Positions 44,838-53,121 of a stretch of 64,000 nt of DNA are shown one piece after another. The DNA is from CAZCTC01 sp964501335 (GTDB taxonomy: Bacteria; Chloroflexota; Anaerolineae; B4-G1; SLSP01). A program made the position numbers and the translations under genes. How positions within the stretch are numbered: the first letter of the stretch is position 1; each line of letters starts with the position of its first letter. The notes below the pieces were generated by a model. That model saw nothing but the letters and a program-made list of their open reading frames with translations, was not told the origin of the DNA and ran no database searches. The stretch is taken from assembly GCA_964501335.1 (NCBI GenBank), contig CAZCTC010000010.1, positions 96,760 through 160,759 of the forward strand, written 5' to 3'.

Positions 44838-46304
44838 ATGCAGCGCGGTGGTTTGTTTCTGGATTTACGGCGCAATTTACTTTATCTGTGCCTGGTAGGA
44901 ATCGATTCCGCCTGGTTTGCTCTGCTGCTGCCTTTGTTGGGGGTGCAGTCGACCTTATCCTGGTCGCCGTTGATCTTGTGGGGTATGTTGGCGGTGGGGA
45001 TGTGCGGCTGTCTGGTGGTGCTGGAGCTTTTCAATCGGATCGGTTTGGGGAGGCCCTGGTATCCGCTGGCCGTGGCGGCTCTGGTCCTCTTGACGATTGT
45101 GGGGCTGATGCGGGTGGTGATTTACAACGGCTGGCCCTTTTGGAGTTGGGGCTGGGGGGAGCAGATCCTGCTCAGCTTTTTGCTGTTTGAAACCTGGCCG
45201 CGGCCGGAGCTGGCGCTGGCTGCGACCGGCTTTTTTGTCTGGCAGCGGGCTACCTGGGCGACGCGTCGATCGCTGGATTGGCGTGATGTCAGCAGCAATT
45301 TCTGGTTGGGCCTCTTCTTTTTGGGCTGCGGCGGGCTCTTTTGGGAGTTGTGGTTGAAGCAGCCGGCGCCGTTGGCGTTTGTCTGGGGCTATTTTGGATT
45401 GGGGATGGTGGCGTTGGCGTTGACGCGGGCCCATACGGCGCCGTTGCTGGTGCGGAGCATGGGGGCAGAGCTTTCGCCGGTGCGGCTGGCTCAACTGGGG
45501 ATGACGGTGGGCCTGACCTTGCTGATCGGCGGGTTGAGCTGGTGGGGGCTTTCACAGCCTTTAATAGGGTTTGTGGCCTGGCTGGGGCCGTTGTGGAACT
45601 TTCTCTTTGTGTTGGTGGAAGTGTTGGTGGTATTGTTGATTTTTGTCGGCTGGCGGTTCTGGCAGTTTATTTCGGAGCTGTTGAAGGGGGAGCTGCTGCC
45701 GGCCTTGCAAAATCTGGAGGATATCTCTCGCTCGATTCAGCAGCTGGGAGAACAATTGGCCCAGCAGGCCGGATTGAATTTTGTCTGGCCTCCCTGGCTC
45801 GGGCTGGTTTTGCGTATTGGTGTGGCATTGTTGATTTTGTTGCCGGGTTTGTGGCTGGTGCTGGTCTATTTGGGGATCATTCAGCCGCCGCGGCGCCGGG
45901 AGGACGACGAGTATGCGAATCGATTGTCGGCGGAGCGGTTGTTGTGGGATGGATTGGATTCGCTGCGCGATCTGGGCCGGTTGATGCGCCGGTATGGGTT
46001 CAGCCGGCAGATGCTGGCGGCGATTTCGGTGCAGAATCTCTATGCCAATGTGTGTCGTTTGGGGCGGCGGCAGGGGCGGCCGCGGCGGCCGTCGCAGCCC
46101 CCGGATGCTTATTTGCCGCAGCTGGTGGCGGCTTTTGAGGGGCTGGATAGTCAGTTGTCCCGGATCACGGAGGCCTATATGCAGGTGCATTACGGGGATC
46201 GGTCGGTTACGAATGAGGAACTGGCCCGGCTGCGGAAGGATTATGCGGAGGTGCGGGCGCAGGCGGGGCGGAAGCGGCGCCTGGACGTGAAACGTAAAAC
46301 GTAA
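44838..46304 (+). CDS. Membrane protein with DUF4129 domain
   Basis: Protein of 488 residues with about nine hydrophobic segments, including a helix at about residues 310-350 (VLRIGVALLILLPGLWLVLVYLG), and a C-terminal cytosolic DUF4129-like region (ERLLWDGLDSLRDLGRLMRRYG, then EAYMQVHYGDRSVTNEEL). The transglutaminase core seen in longer relatives is absent. The last residues (VKRKT) and the stop are encoded by a short direct repeat (ACGTAAA units), so the original C-terminus may have been altered. It sits between the DUF58 and MoxR genes. Confidence 0.82.
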   Translation: MQRGGLFLDLRRNLLYLCLVGIDSAWFALLLPLLGVQSTLSWSPLILWGMLAVGMCGCLVVLELFNRIGLGRPWYPLAVAALVLLTIVGLMRVVIYNGWPFWSWGWGEQILLSFLLFETWPRPELALAATGFFVWQRATWATRRSLDWRDVSSNFWLGLFFLGCGGLFWELWLKQPAPLAFVWGYFGLGMVALALTRAHTAPLLVRSMGAELSPVRLAQLGMTVGLTLLIGGLSWWGLSQPLIGFVAWLGPLWNFLFVLVEVLVVLLIFVGWRFWQFISELLKGELLPALQNLEDISRSIQQLGEQLAQQAGLNFVWPPWLGLVLRIGVALLILLPGLWLVLVYLGIIQPPRRREDDEYANRLSAERLLWDGLDSLRDLGRLMRRYGFSRQMLAAISVQNLYANVCRLGRRQGRPRRPSQPPDAYLPQLVAAFEGLDSQLSRITEAYMQVHYGDRSVTNEELARLRKDYAEVRAQAGRKRRLDVKRKT

Positions 46305-46610
46305 AACGTATTTCCTGTCCTGCGCGGCGTTACAAGGCCGGGGGGCGGTACTTCAAAGGATGAAAATGGTTTGTCGGGTGCAGTTTCCTGGGGTCTGCGA
46401 ATCCCAGGCTACCCTAAGGTCGCCCCTTTGGGGCTGAGAAGGCTCGACAAAAAGGTGCCTGCTAATTTAGCGAAGGCAAAAAAGGGGAAGGGGGGAATTT
46501 GCACGCCTTCTGAGGCGTGCAAATTCCCCTTAACAACACACTCCCCCTTTCCCCCGCTTGCGGGGTGCGAAGCAGGGGGCAGGGGGGATAGAGGGATATA
46601 AGGAGGCCTT
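46305..46610. repeat. 306-bp repeat mosaic between DUF4129 and MoxR genes
   Basis: Contains ACGTAAA direct repeats (from about 46290), an R1-core-like fragment (CCTGCGCGGCGTTAC, about 46317), a GGGTCTGCGAATCCCAGGC ... CCCCTTTGGGGCTGAG element (about 46391-46440), a perfect 17-bp hairpin with TCTG loop (46492-46508/46513-46529, arm GGGGAATTTGCACGCCT), and a CCCCCGCTTGCGGGG-type element (about 46540-46590). No gene is seen apart from the MoxR RBS. Confidence 0.65.
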
Positions 46611-47549
46611 ATGGAGTTCTCAGAGCTGGCGAAAGCGATTAAACAGAATGTCGGCCGGGTGATCATCGGCAAGGCGGATGTGGTTGAGATGTTGTTGATT
46701 GCCCTGTTGACTGAGGGACATGTGCTGTTGGAGGATGTTCCAGGGATCGGCAAAACGACGCTGGCCAAGGCTTTGGCACGGAGTCTGGATGCTTCTTTTG
46801 CGCGCATCCAGTTCACGCCGGATCTGCTGCCGGGCGATGTCACAGGGTTGAGCATTTACAATCAGAAAGAGCGGGAGTTTGAGTTTCACGCCGGGCCGGT
46901 TTTCCGTCAACTGCTGTTGGCCGATGAAATCAACCGGGCGACGCCGCGGACCCAATCCAGCCTGCTGGAGGCCATGCAGGAGCAGCAGGTGACGGTGGAC
47001 GGCAAGACCTATGCGTTGCCGCGGCCCTTTCTGGTCATTGCGACGCAGAATCCGATTGAGCTGGAGGGGACCTTTCCCTTGCCGGAGGCGCAGCTGGACC
47101 GCTTTTTGATGCAGGTGCGGTTGGGGTATCCCAGCGAAGCTGAGGAAGAGGAAATTCTCTTGCAATACGAGCGTCAGGATCCGCTGGTGGAGCTGCGGCC
47201 GGTGGTAACGATGGCCGAGATTCAGGAATTGCAGCGAAAAGTGCGGGAGATCCATGTCAATGGGGATGTGCGGCGGTATATCGTGCAGGTGGTGCGGACG
47301 ACGCGGGAACATGAGGCGGTGGCGCTGGGCGGTTCGCCGCGGGGGACGCTGGCGCTCTATCGGTCAAGCCAGGCGCTGGCGGCGTTGCGGGGACGGGATT
47401 ATGTCACGCCGGGCGATGTGCAGCAGCTCTGTCCGGCGATTTTAACGCATCGCGTGCATATTCGGCCGCAGGTGCGGTTACGAGGGCGTACGCCGGCGCA
47501 AGTAGTGGCGGAAATCATTGAAGCGGTGCCGGTACCGGTAGTTGAATAA
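46611..47549 (+). CDS. MoxR-family AAA+ ATPase
   Basis: ATPase of 312 residues. Walker A lies in LEDVPGIGKTTLAKAL (about residue 45), Walker B in LLADEINRATPRTQSSLLEAM (about 105), sensor 1 in VIATQNP, and the MoxR arginine region in LPEAQLDRFLMQV. The C-terminal lid includes SPRGTLALYRSSQALA. MoxR proteins act as chaperone-like ATPases with DUF58 partners. RBS ATAAGGAGG precedes the ATG. Separation from DUF4129 by a repeat block suggests insertion into a once-compact operon. The next kinase gene begins only a few nt after the stop. Confidence 0.95.
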   Translation: MEFSELAKAIKQNVGRVIIGKADVVEMLLIALLTEGHVLLEDVPGIGKTTLAKALARSLDASFARIQFTPDLLPGDVTGLSIYNQKEREFEFHAGPVFRQLLLADEINRATPRTQSSLLEAMQEQQVTVDGKTYALPRPFLVIATQNPIELEGTFPLPEAQLDRFLMQVRLGYPSEAEEEEILLQYERQDPLVELRPVVTMAEIQELQRKVREIHVNGDVRRYIVQVVRTTREHEAVALGGSPRGTLALYRSSQALAALRGRDYVTPGDVQQLCPAILTHRVHIRPQVRLRGRTPAQVVAEIIEAVPVPVVE

Positions 47550-47553
47550 GGCT

Positions 47554-49584
47554 ATGATGGAGATTTCGGGTTATAAAATTCGCGTGAAAATAGCGCGGCT
47601 GGCCTTAAGCGGGCAATTTATCTGCCTTACTGGAATCCTGGTCATTTATTTTGGGCTGGCGTTGGGCTATAGAATTGCGGGGCCTTTTAATCGCCCTGTA
47701 TGGATGAATTTGTATTTATTGCTGGCGCTGGATATCTGTTCTTTTATTTCCGTTTTCTGGTTGAGAAGATCGTTGACTCAGGCGGTGTGGGGGTATGCCT
47801 GGAGCAATCTCATTTATGTGGTTTTGATGCTGGGCTATCGGCTGCTCGATTTCAACTCTCCGAAAATCGATCCTCCTTATATTATCTTTTTATTGCATTT
47901 GAATATCTTTTCGTTGGGGATTATATTTGGTTTTCGTCCGGCGTTTAAATATGCCCTGGCGACCGTCGTCGTATTTTTAGTGGTGGGAATTTTCTATACC
48001 GAACGGCTGTCGATTGTGGTGGGAATTTTGTTTGCTTTGCTTATGACCTTTCCTCCTTTGGGGATCGATAAGTTAATGGCGGAGTTGCGGCAAAGCCAGG
48101 AAAAATTAAGTATCATTTTTCGAGAATCTCCGGATGTGATTTTAGTGTTGGATCCGGCGACAGGGAGAATTTGGGAGGGGAATGCCGCTGTCAAATGGGT
48201 GTTAGGTTACGTGGAAGAAGAGCTGCGTGGGGAACCTTTCAGTAAATTGTATGAATCGGATTCGCCGTTGGGAAAGGAGAAACTCTGGTATGTGGAGGCT
48301 CAGCGGCGGGATACCCACGGTTCCCAGTTCTTTTTGAAAGCCGATGGAACGCGCTGTCCGATGGATTGGACGGCGGCGCGCATTCCCTGGGATGAGGATT
48401 CGGCGATCCTGATTACGTTACGGGATGTGACGGAACGTTATCAGGCGGAGGTGGAGCGAGCTCGTTTTACGGCCCAGTTGGGGGCCGCGGCCGAACTGGC
48501 GGCCCGGATCAATGCTTATCTGGATGCCGATCAGTTGTTGCCGATGGTGGTGGCTCAGGTGCAATCCCGCCTGGATGTGGCCCGGGCGGCGATCTATTTG
48601 TTGAATGAGGATTTGCAGGCGGCGCTTTCTCCTGCTGTTAAAGAGAGTGTGAGCCTGGGGGCATTGATGGCCTCGTCCAGCGTTATTGCCCGGGTGGTTC
48701 AGAACCGGGAGATGGTCAGGATTGACGATCTTCAGGAGTTGTCGTCAGAAGATCTTCCGTTTTTGCAGGCGGGGATGCAGACTCAACTGGTCGTTCCTTT
48801 GATTGTGCAGGATTGTCTGTTGGGCGTGATGGATCTTCAGGATCTGCGGCCGGGGCGTTTTCATACCATCGATCTGGATGTCTTTTTCACGCTGGGGGTT
48901 CAGATCGCGACATCGCTTGAGAATGCGCGGCTCTTTGGGGAATTGCAGAAGACGGCCCGTAATTTGCAGGGCCTTTCGCATCGTCTGGTGGCGGTGCAGG
49001 AGCAGGAGCGGCGGAACATTGCCTGTGAACTGCACGATGAGATCGGGCAGATGTTGACGGCATTGAAGTTAATGCTGGATATGAGCAGCGGCGCCGGGGA
49101 TTCGCAACAGGAGGCGCGGGATATGGTGCGCGATCTGTTGGAGCGGGTGCGCAACCTTTCGTTGGAGTTGCGGCCGCCGATGCTGGACGATTTAGGGATT
49201 TTGCCGGCGCTGGTCTGGCTTTTCAACCGTTATACCACGCAGACCCATATCAAAGTGAGTTTTCGCCATTCCGGGTTGGAGCGGCGTTTTACCCCGCAGA
49301 TTGAGACGGCGGCCTATCGAGTGATCCAGGAATCGTTGACCAATGTCGCCCGCCATGCTCGTGTGCAAGAGGTCGAGGTGCGGTTGTGGGCGGATGAGGC
49401 GCAATTGCAGGTGCAGGTGGAAGATAACGGTCAGGGATTTGATCTGGACGAAGTGCTGAGCCAGGCGGGTTCCAATGGATTATCGGGGATGCGGGAACGG
49501 GTTATGTTGTTGGGCGGAGAACTGACGATCGATTCCCGGCCGGGGGCGGGGACTTCGCTGGTGGCGGAGTTGCCCTTGCAATGA
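47554..49584 (+). CDS. Sensor histidine kinase (PAS-GAF-HisKA_3), paralogue 1
   Basis: NarX/DegS-type kinase of about 676 residues. The N-terminal membrane block (about 12-160) has an unclassified sensor fold shared with the next gene and with the kinase at 53122. Then come PAS (about 180-300: FRESPDVILVLDPATGRIWEG), GAF (about 310-460), HisKA_3 with the phosphorylated His in ERRNIACELHDEIGQML (about 490), and HATPase (DNGQGFDLDEV, NGLSGMRERV). It starts at ATG 47554, 4 nt after the MoxR stop; TTG 47542 is an alternative. The stop overlaps paralogue 2 by ATGA. Confidence 0.92.
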   Translation: MMEISGYKIRVKIARLALSGQFICLTGILVIYFGLALGYRIAGPFNRPVWMNLYLLLALDICSFISVFWLRRSLTQAVWGYAWSNLIYVVLMLGYRLLDFNSPKIDPPYIIFLLHLNIFSLGIIFGFRPAFKYALATVVVFLVVGIFYTERLSIVVGILFALLMTFPPLGIDKLMAELRQSQEKLSIIFRESPDVILVLDPATGRIWEGNAAVKWVLGYVEEELRGEPFSKLYESDSPLGKEKLWYVEAQRRDTHGSQFFLKADGTRCPMDWTAARIPWDEDSAILITLRDVTERYQAEVERARFTAQLGAAAELAARINAYLDADQLLPMVVAQVQSRLDVARAAIYLLNEDLQAALSPAVKESVSLGALMASSSVIARVVQNREMVRIDDLQELSSEDLPFLQAGMQTQLVVPLIVQDCLLGVMDLQDLRPGRFHTIDLDVFFTLGVQIATSLENARLFGELQKTARNLQGLSHRLVAVQEQERRNIACELHDEIGQMLTALKLMLDMSSGAGDSQQEARDMVRDLLERVRNLSLELRPPMLDDLGILPALVWLFNRYTTQTHIKVSFRHSGLERRFTPQIETAAYRVIQESLTNVARHARVQEVEVRLWADEAQLQVQVEDNGQGFDLDEVLSQAGSNGLSGMRERVMLLGGELTIDSRPGAGTSLVAELPLQ

Positions 49585-51650
49585 AGACATCTAAGGAAAG
49601 CTATTTAGAAATCGATTATTCTGAACAGCTTGCCCGGGAGAAGATTGCCAGGGTGATTTTGCTTAGCAATGTTATTGCCCTTGGAGCCCTTTTTATTTTC
49701 AATCTGGTTAGATTAATCTTAATGTTAACGGAAGAGCCGGGGTATCAACCCGCCTGGTATTCATTCTTTAGTATGGCGGCGTTGGTGGGGGGCGGGATTG
49801 TTGCGTTGGGTTGGATCAGGAGATCGCTTTTTGCGGGAATGGTGTTTTACGCCTGGTTTGCATTGTTTTGTGTCCTGGTAATGATTGTGGGAGCCTTTAT
49901 ATGGGGAGGTCTGCAACGTTACCCTTTAATAGTGTTAGTTTTTTATATAGGGATTTTATCTCTCAGTGTTATTGTAGGATATAAGACAGCTTTACCTTAT
50001 GCAATTGTTGTGTCTTTGGTAATGGTGGTCTGTGGGGTAATTTTTAATGATGTGCTTTTTTCAGTACCTTTGGTCGTTACCTCTTATTTAATGGTTTTGC
50101 CAGCCTTATTCATTGATTATATGACCGATAGTATAAGACAGAGTGAACAACGGTTTAAAATCCTTTTTCAGGAATCGCCGGATTTGATTGTGGTCGTTGA
50201 ACGAGAAACGGGGATTGTGTTACATGTCAATTCGGCGTTGGAACGTTTTACAGGGTATTTTCCTGAAATGTTGATAGGCAAATCCTTTTTTGATGTTTTT
50301 CCTCAAGAAGTGTTTCCTGACTTAACTGAAATTTCAGAGGGTCAACCCCGAGCCGAATTTCGTGCTGTTGCAGATCGAGCTTTTTATCGGTTGGATGGGA
50401 CTCTTATTTTTATGGATTTGAGTATAGCTTCAATAGTTTGGATGAAGAGATCTGCTTTGTTGGTGGTTTTAAGAGACGTTACTGGGCGCCATCGCGCAGA
50501 GGAAGACCGTCAACATTTTACGAAACAATTGCGAGTGGCCGCAGAGTTGACTGGCCAGATTAATACCTGTCTGAACTCTGAAGCCTTAACTTTCATGATA
50601 GAAAATCAAATGGAGCAACTTTTGAATTTGAGTCGGGTGAGAATTTTTCTCTTTGATGAAAAAAGTCAAACCCTTGTTCGATATGCAGGTGGCTCGGAAA
50701 TTGTGAAATCTTATCATTTGCAGGATCCCTACCTAGTGGCACAAGCTGCCCATGATCTCATTCTGGTTCAGGCCCTTAAAGAATCAAAGATGGATGATGG
50801 GAGGAGATTGGATTCTGAGGGGGATATGGGAGGGCAGGTAGCAGTACCTTTGGTTTCACATGGAAAACTTTTGGGAGTGTTAGACATTCAAGATATCAGT
50901 CCAAATCGATTTCATCCCGGTGATCTGGATATTTTCTATACTTTGGCAGGGCAAATTGCTGTAGCTTTGGAAAATGCTCGTTTATTTGGAGACTTGCAGA
51001 AGACGGCGATGCATTTACAGGGGCTTTCTTTGCGGTTGCTTGAGGTTCAGGAGCAGGAACGTCGGAATATTGCGTGTGAGTTGCATGATGAGATGGGCCA
51101 AATGTTAACTGCTATCAAGTTGCTTTTGGAAATGAAGAAGTCCAAATTGGGGAGGGCGGCAGATAATTCGGATCAGGAAATTGGGGATCTTGTGTCGGAT
51201 TTGTTGAATCGAATTCGGAATCTCTCTTTGCAATTGCGACCGCCGATGCTCGATGATCTGGGGATTTTACCAACTTTAGTATGGTTGTTTAATCGTTATA
51301 GCCATCAAACTCAGATAAAGGTTAATTTTAAGCATGTGGGATTGGAACGCCGTTTTTCTTCTCAGGTAGAGACAGTTATCTATCGTGTAATTCAAGAATC
51401 TTTAACTAATGTAGCACGTTACGCTATGGTGGATAATGTCGACGTTTATATCTGGGGGGATGAATCAATTTTACGGTTACAGGTCGACGATAATGGAGTC
51501 GGGTTTGATTTGGATAAGGTTTCAGGTCAATTGAGCTCTAACGGCCTTTCTGGCATGCAGGAACGGGTTACTTTACTGGGGGGACAATTCTTGATAGATT
51601 CTAAACCAAATTTTGGAACCCATTTGATGGCGGAAATTCCCCTGCAATAA
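49581..51650 (+). CDS. Sensor histidine kinase (PAS-GAF-HisKA_3), paralogue 2
   Basis: Kinase of 689 residues with the same domain order as its upstream neighbour: membrane block (about 20-175), PAS (FQESPDLIVVVERETGIV), GAF (about 320-470), HisKA_3 (ERRNIACELHDEMGQML) and HATPase (DNGVGFDLDKV, NGLSGMQERV). The pair clearly arose by tandem duplication, yet this copy is far richer in A+T (about 32% GC on 50041-50100 against about 62% on 49141-49200 in paralogue 1). The signal is unknown and no regulator gene is adjacent. Confidence 0.92.
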   Translation: MKTSKESYLEIDYSEQLAREKIARVILLSNVIALGALFIFNLVRLILMLTEEPGYQPAWYSFFSMAALVGGGIVALGWIRRSLFAGMVFYAWFALFCVLVMIVGAFIWGGLQRYPLIVLVFYIGILSLSVIVGYKTALPYAIVVSLVMVVCGVIFNDVLFSVPLVVTSYLMVLPALFIDYMTDSIRQSEQRFKILFQESPDLIVVVERETGIVLHVNSALERFTGYFPEMLIGKSFFDVFPQEVFPDLTEISEGQPRAEFRAVADRAFYRLDGTLIFMDLSIASIVWMKRSALLVVLRDVTGRHRAEEDRQHFTKQLRVAAELTGQINTCLNSEALTFMIENQMEQLLNLSRVRIFLFDEKSQTLVRYAGGSEIVKSYHLQDPYLVAQAAHDLILVQALKESKMDDGRRLDSEGDMGGQVAVPLVSHGKLLGVLDIQDISPNRFHPGDLDIFYTLAGQIAVALENARLFGDLQKTAMHLQGLSLRLLEVQEQERRNIACELHDEMGQMLTAIKLLLEMKKSKLGRAADNSDQEIGDLVSDLLNRIRNLSLQLRPPMLDDLGILPTLVWLFNRYSHQTQIKVNFKHVGLERRFSSQVETVIYRVIQESLTNVARYAMVDNVDVYIWGDESILRLQVDDNGVGFDLDKVSGQLSSNGLSGMQERVTLLGGQFLIDSKPNFGTHLMAEIPLQ

Positions 51651-51720
51651 ATTTTTTATATTACCCCCTGGTTTTTTTGAGACTGTTTTTTTGTTTTTCT
51701 GGTTTTTAAGAGGAAAATGC

Positions 51721-51816
51721 TATAATGTTTGTATCGCTCCCTGGGGCGTTTCTATCCTGTATGCTCCCAGCCAGGGATGGCGGCATCACCACAACCTGTT
51801 TCCAAGGAGGCCAGTT
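51721..51816 (+). promoter_or_regulatory. Promoter and conserved hairpin leader L1
   Basis: TATAAT at 51721-51726; CCCTGG at 51739-51744, exactly 18 nt after the first base of the -10; 26 nt of loop; CCAGGG at 51771-51776, fully complementary to CCCTGG; then RBS AAGGAGG and ATG at 51817. Geometry is shared with leader L2 at 52252. Confidence 0.65.
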
Positions 51817-52116
51817 ATGGCACACGCAGCGATTAGTTGGATTTCGGGAAGGGTTTTTCTTTTTAAAGATTTTGTGGGGATGGTCGAGAAAAACGTTCAG
51901 GAAAACGGATGGGATGGTTTTTTCAAGGAACAGGGCGAAGTGTTTATGAAGGAATTCGGCAAAGCGCCCGATTGGACAGAGGATGAACGGAAAGTTTTTG
52001 CCACCGCTTTTGAGAACGGTAGTTTGCGGAAAGTGGTGGATCTGTGGTGGGGCAGCTATGTGGAGGCCCGGGAAGCGGGGCTTTTAAAGTCGGCCGCAGA
52101 ATATTGGGAATTTTAA
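51817..52116 (+). CDS. Small one-domain protein, unfamiliar W-rich family
   Basis: Protein of 99 residues that I do not recognise. It consists of one domain with the pattern ISWISGRVFLFKDF, then D-W-T-E-D-E and FATAFENGSLRKVVDLWW, then Y-x-E-A-R-x-x-G. The neighbour at 52345 carries two more copies. It appears all-helical, without a signal peptide, Cys or obvious catalytic set, and may bind a partner. ATG 51817 follows AAGGAGG; earlier in-frame starts lie in the leader. A strong terminator follows, so this is a single-gene unit between sensor-kinase genes. Confidence 0.8.
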   Translation: MAHAAISWISGRVFLFKDFVGMVEKNVQENGWDGFFKEQGEVFMKEFGKAPDWTEDERKVFATAFENGSLRKVVDLWWGSYVEAREAGLLKSAAEYWEF

Positions 52117-52145
52117 CTCTTAACTTTATTTTTCAGAAGCGAGGG

Positions 52146-52183
52146 AAGCCCTTCTCGATAGTCTTATCGAGAAGGGCTTTTTG
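52146..52183 (+). terminator. Terminator of the one-domain gene
   Basis: A perfect 15-bp stem (AAGCCCTTCTCGATA, 52146-52160, with 52165-52179) around loop GTCT, ending in TTTTTG. Confidence 0.93.
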
Positions 52184-52251
52184 TTGGTAGGGGGAATGGT
52201 TAGCATGTTCAAACATTTATGAGCTTGTTTGATTTTTTCTCGAAAACGGCA

Positions 52252-52344
52252 TACAATGGTATTGGTATGCCCTGGCATATTTCATTTTGCTTGGCCAACT
52301 TCCAGGGAAGGGGCGAAGCTGTTGTTAAAGTAAGGAGAAGTGTC
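52252..52344 (+). promoter_or_regulatory. Promoter and conserved hairpin leader L2
   Basis: TACAAT at 52252-52257, with TTTGAT at 52228-52233 as a possible -35 (18-nt spacer). CCCTGG at 52270-52275 (18 nt after the -10 start), 26-nt loop, CCAGGG at 52302-52307, then AAGGAG and ATG at 52345. Spacing equals that of L1, though the loop sequence differs. Confidence 0.65.
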
Positions 52345-52902
52345 ATGATAAATCAAATAAAAACTTTACCCCTTGAAGATTATGAAATACATGTGGTTGG
52401 GTATCACGATATTTTACGTCTTACGGGATTGATCTTTTTGGAGCGAGGTTTTGTTGCAAGGGTAGATGCCCGCGGGATCGATGCTGTTCTCGCTGAAATG
52501 GGCTCTGTCGATCTGGATGTTGAACAGGCGGTTACCTTTGTCGCCTGTTTCAAGAATCTTCGCTTGCGTGAAGTTGTGGTGCAGTGGTGGCATGCCTATG
52601 ATGAGGGGCGGAAAAAGGGTGAGATCCCTCAGGCGGAACCTTATTGGACTCCTAATAGACCCACCGGTTATCAGGATATTGTACGGCTTTCGGGGTTGGT
52701 TTTCTTTCAACAGAATTTTATAGCCAGGGTGGATGCGCTGGGGCTGGATGCGATGATTGCGATGGAAGCCGTTTATGGTGATTTAACAGCTTTACAACGT
52801 GCTACTTTTACGGCAGCTTTCTATAATTCTCATCTGCGGGATGTGGTAGAGAACTGGTGGTTTGTTTATGAAGAGGAACGGTCTTTGAACCATATTCCTT
52901 AA
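52345..52902 (+). CDS. Two-domain paralogue of the W-rich small protein
   Basis: Protein of 185 residues with two copies of the same domain. Copy a: DILRLTGLIFLERGFVARV, then FVACFKNLRLREVVVQWW and Y-D-E-G-R-x-x-G. Copy b: DIVRLSGLVFFQQNFIARV, then FTAAFYNSHLRDVVENWW and Y-E-E-E-R. Shared positions with the 51817 protein are S/T-G, F, F-x-x-x-V, A/C-F-x-N, L-R-x-V-V and W-W-x-x-Y. ATG 52345 has RBS AAGGAG; the longer frame from 52219 would translate the leader. No known fold is recognised. Its own promoter and terminator frame it. Confidence 0.82.
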   Translation: MINQIKTLPLEDYEIHVVGYHDILRLTGLIFLERGFVARVDARGIDAVLAEMGSVDLDVEQAVTFVACFKNLRLREVVVQWWHAYDEGRKKGEIPQAEPYWTPNRPTGYQDIVRLSGLVFFQQNFIARVDALGLDAMIAMEAVYGDLTALQRATFTAAFYNSHLRDVVENWWFVYEEERSLNHIP

Positions 52903-52992
52903 ACCTGAATAGTTTTGGCTAATGCTTAGCAATGATCGAAGCCAGGTGATGTTGGCTGTTTTGATTGATCGAGATTCAATTTCGAACTTCGA

Positions 52993-53038
52993 GAGTGTTC
53001 CGGGATTTTGAGCCCGGAACATTCTTATTTTTGTTTTT
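52993..53038 (+). terminator. Terminator of the two-domain gene
   Basis: Arms TGTTCCGGG (52996-53004) and CCCGGAACA (53013-53021), extendable by three pairs, followed by TTCTTATTTTTGTTTTT. Confidence 0.88.
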
Positions 53039-53055
53039 GATTTTAATGGGTCAGG

Positions 53056-53061
53056 TATAAT
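53056..53061 (+). promoter_or_regulatory. -10 box of the third sensor kinase
   Basis: TATAAT lies 66 nt before GTG 53122. CCCTGG at 53077-53082 is followed by ATTTC at the same offset as in L2, but the second arm is only CCAG at 53118. The resemblance to L1/L2 is partial. Confidence 0.5.
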
Positions 53062-53121
53062 TAGGAGAAAAATGGGCCCTGGAAGATTTCGCATTTGTTG
53101 GTTGTAAGGGAAAGGAGTCCA

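Noticed and set aside
41534..52290. Shared 15-mer CATATTTCATTTTGC in the leaders at about 41537 and 52276
   Set aside because: One to two chance 15-mer matches are expected in a 64 kb window, and the -10 spacing differs (35 versus 24 nt).
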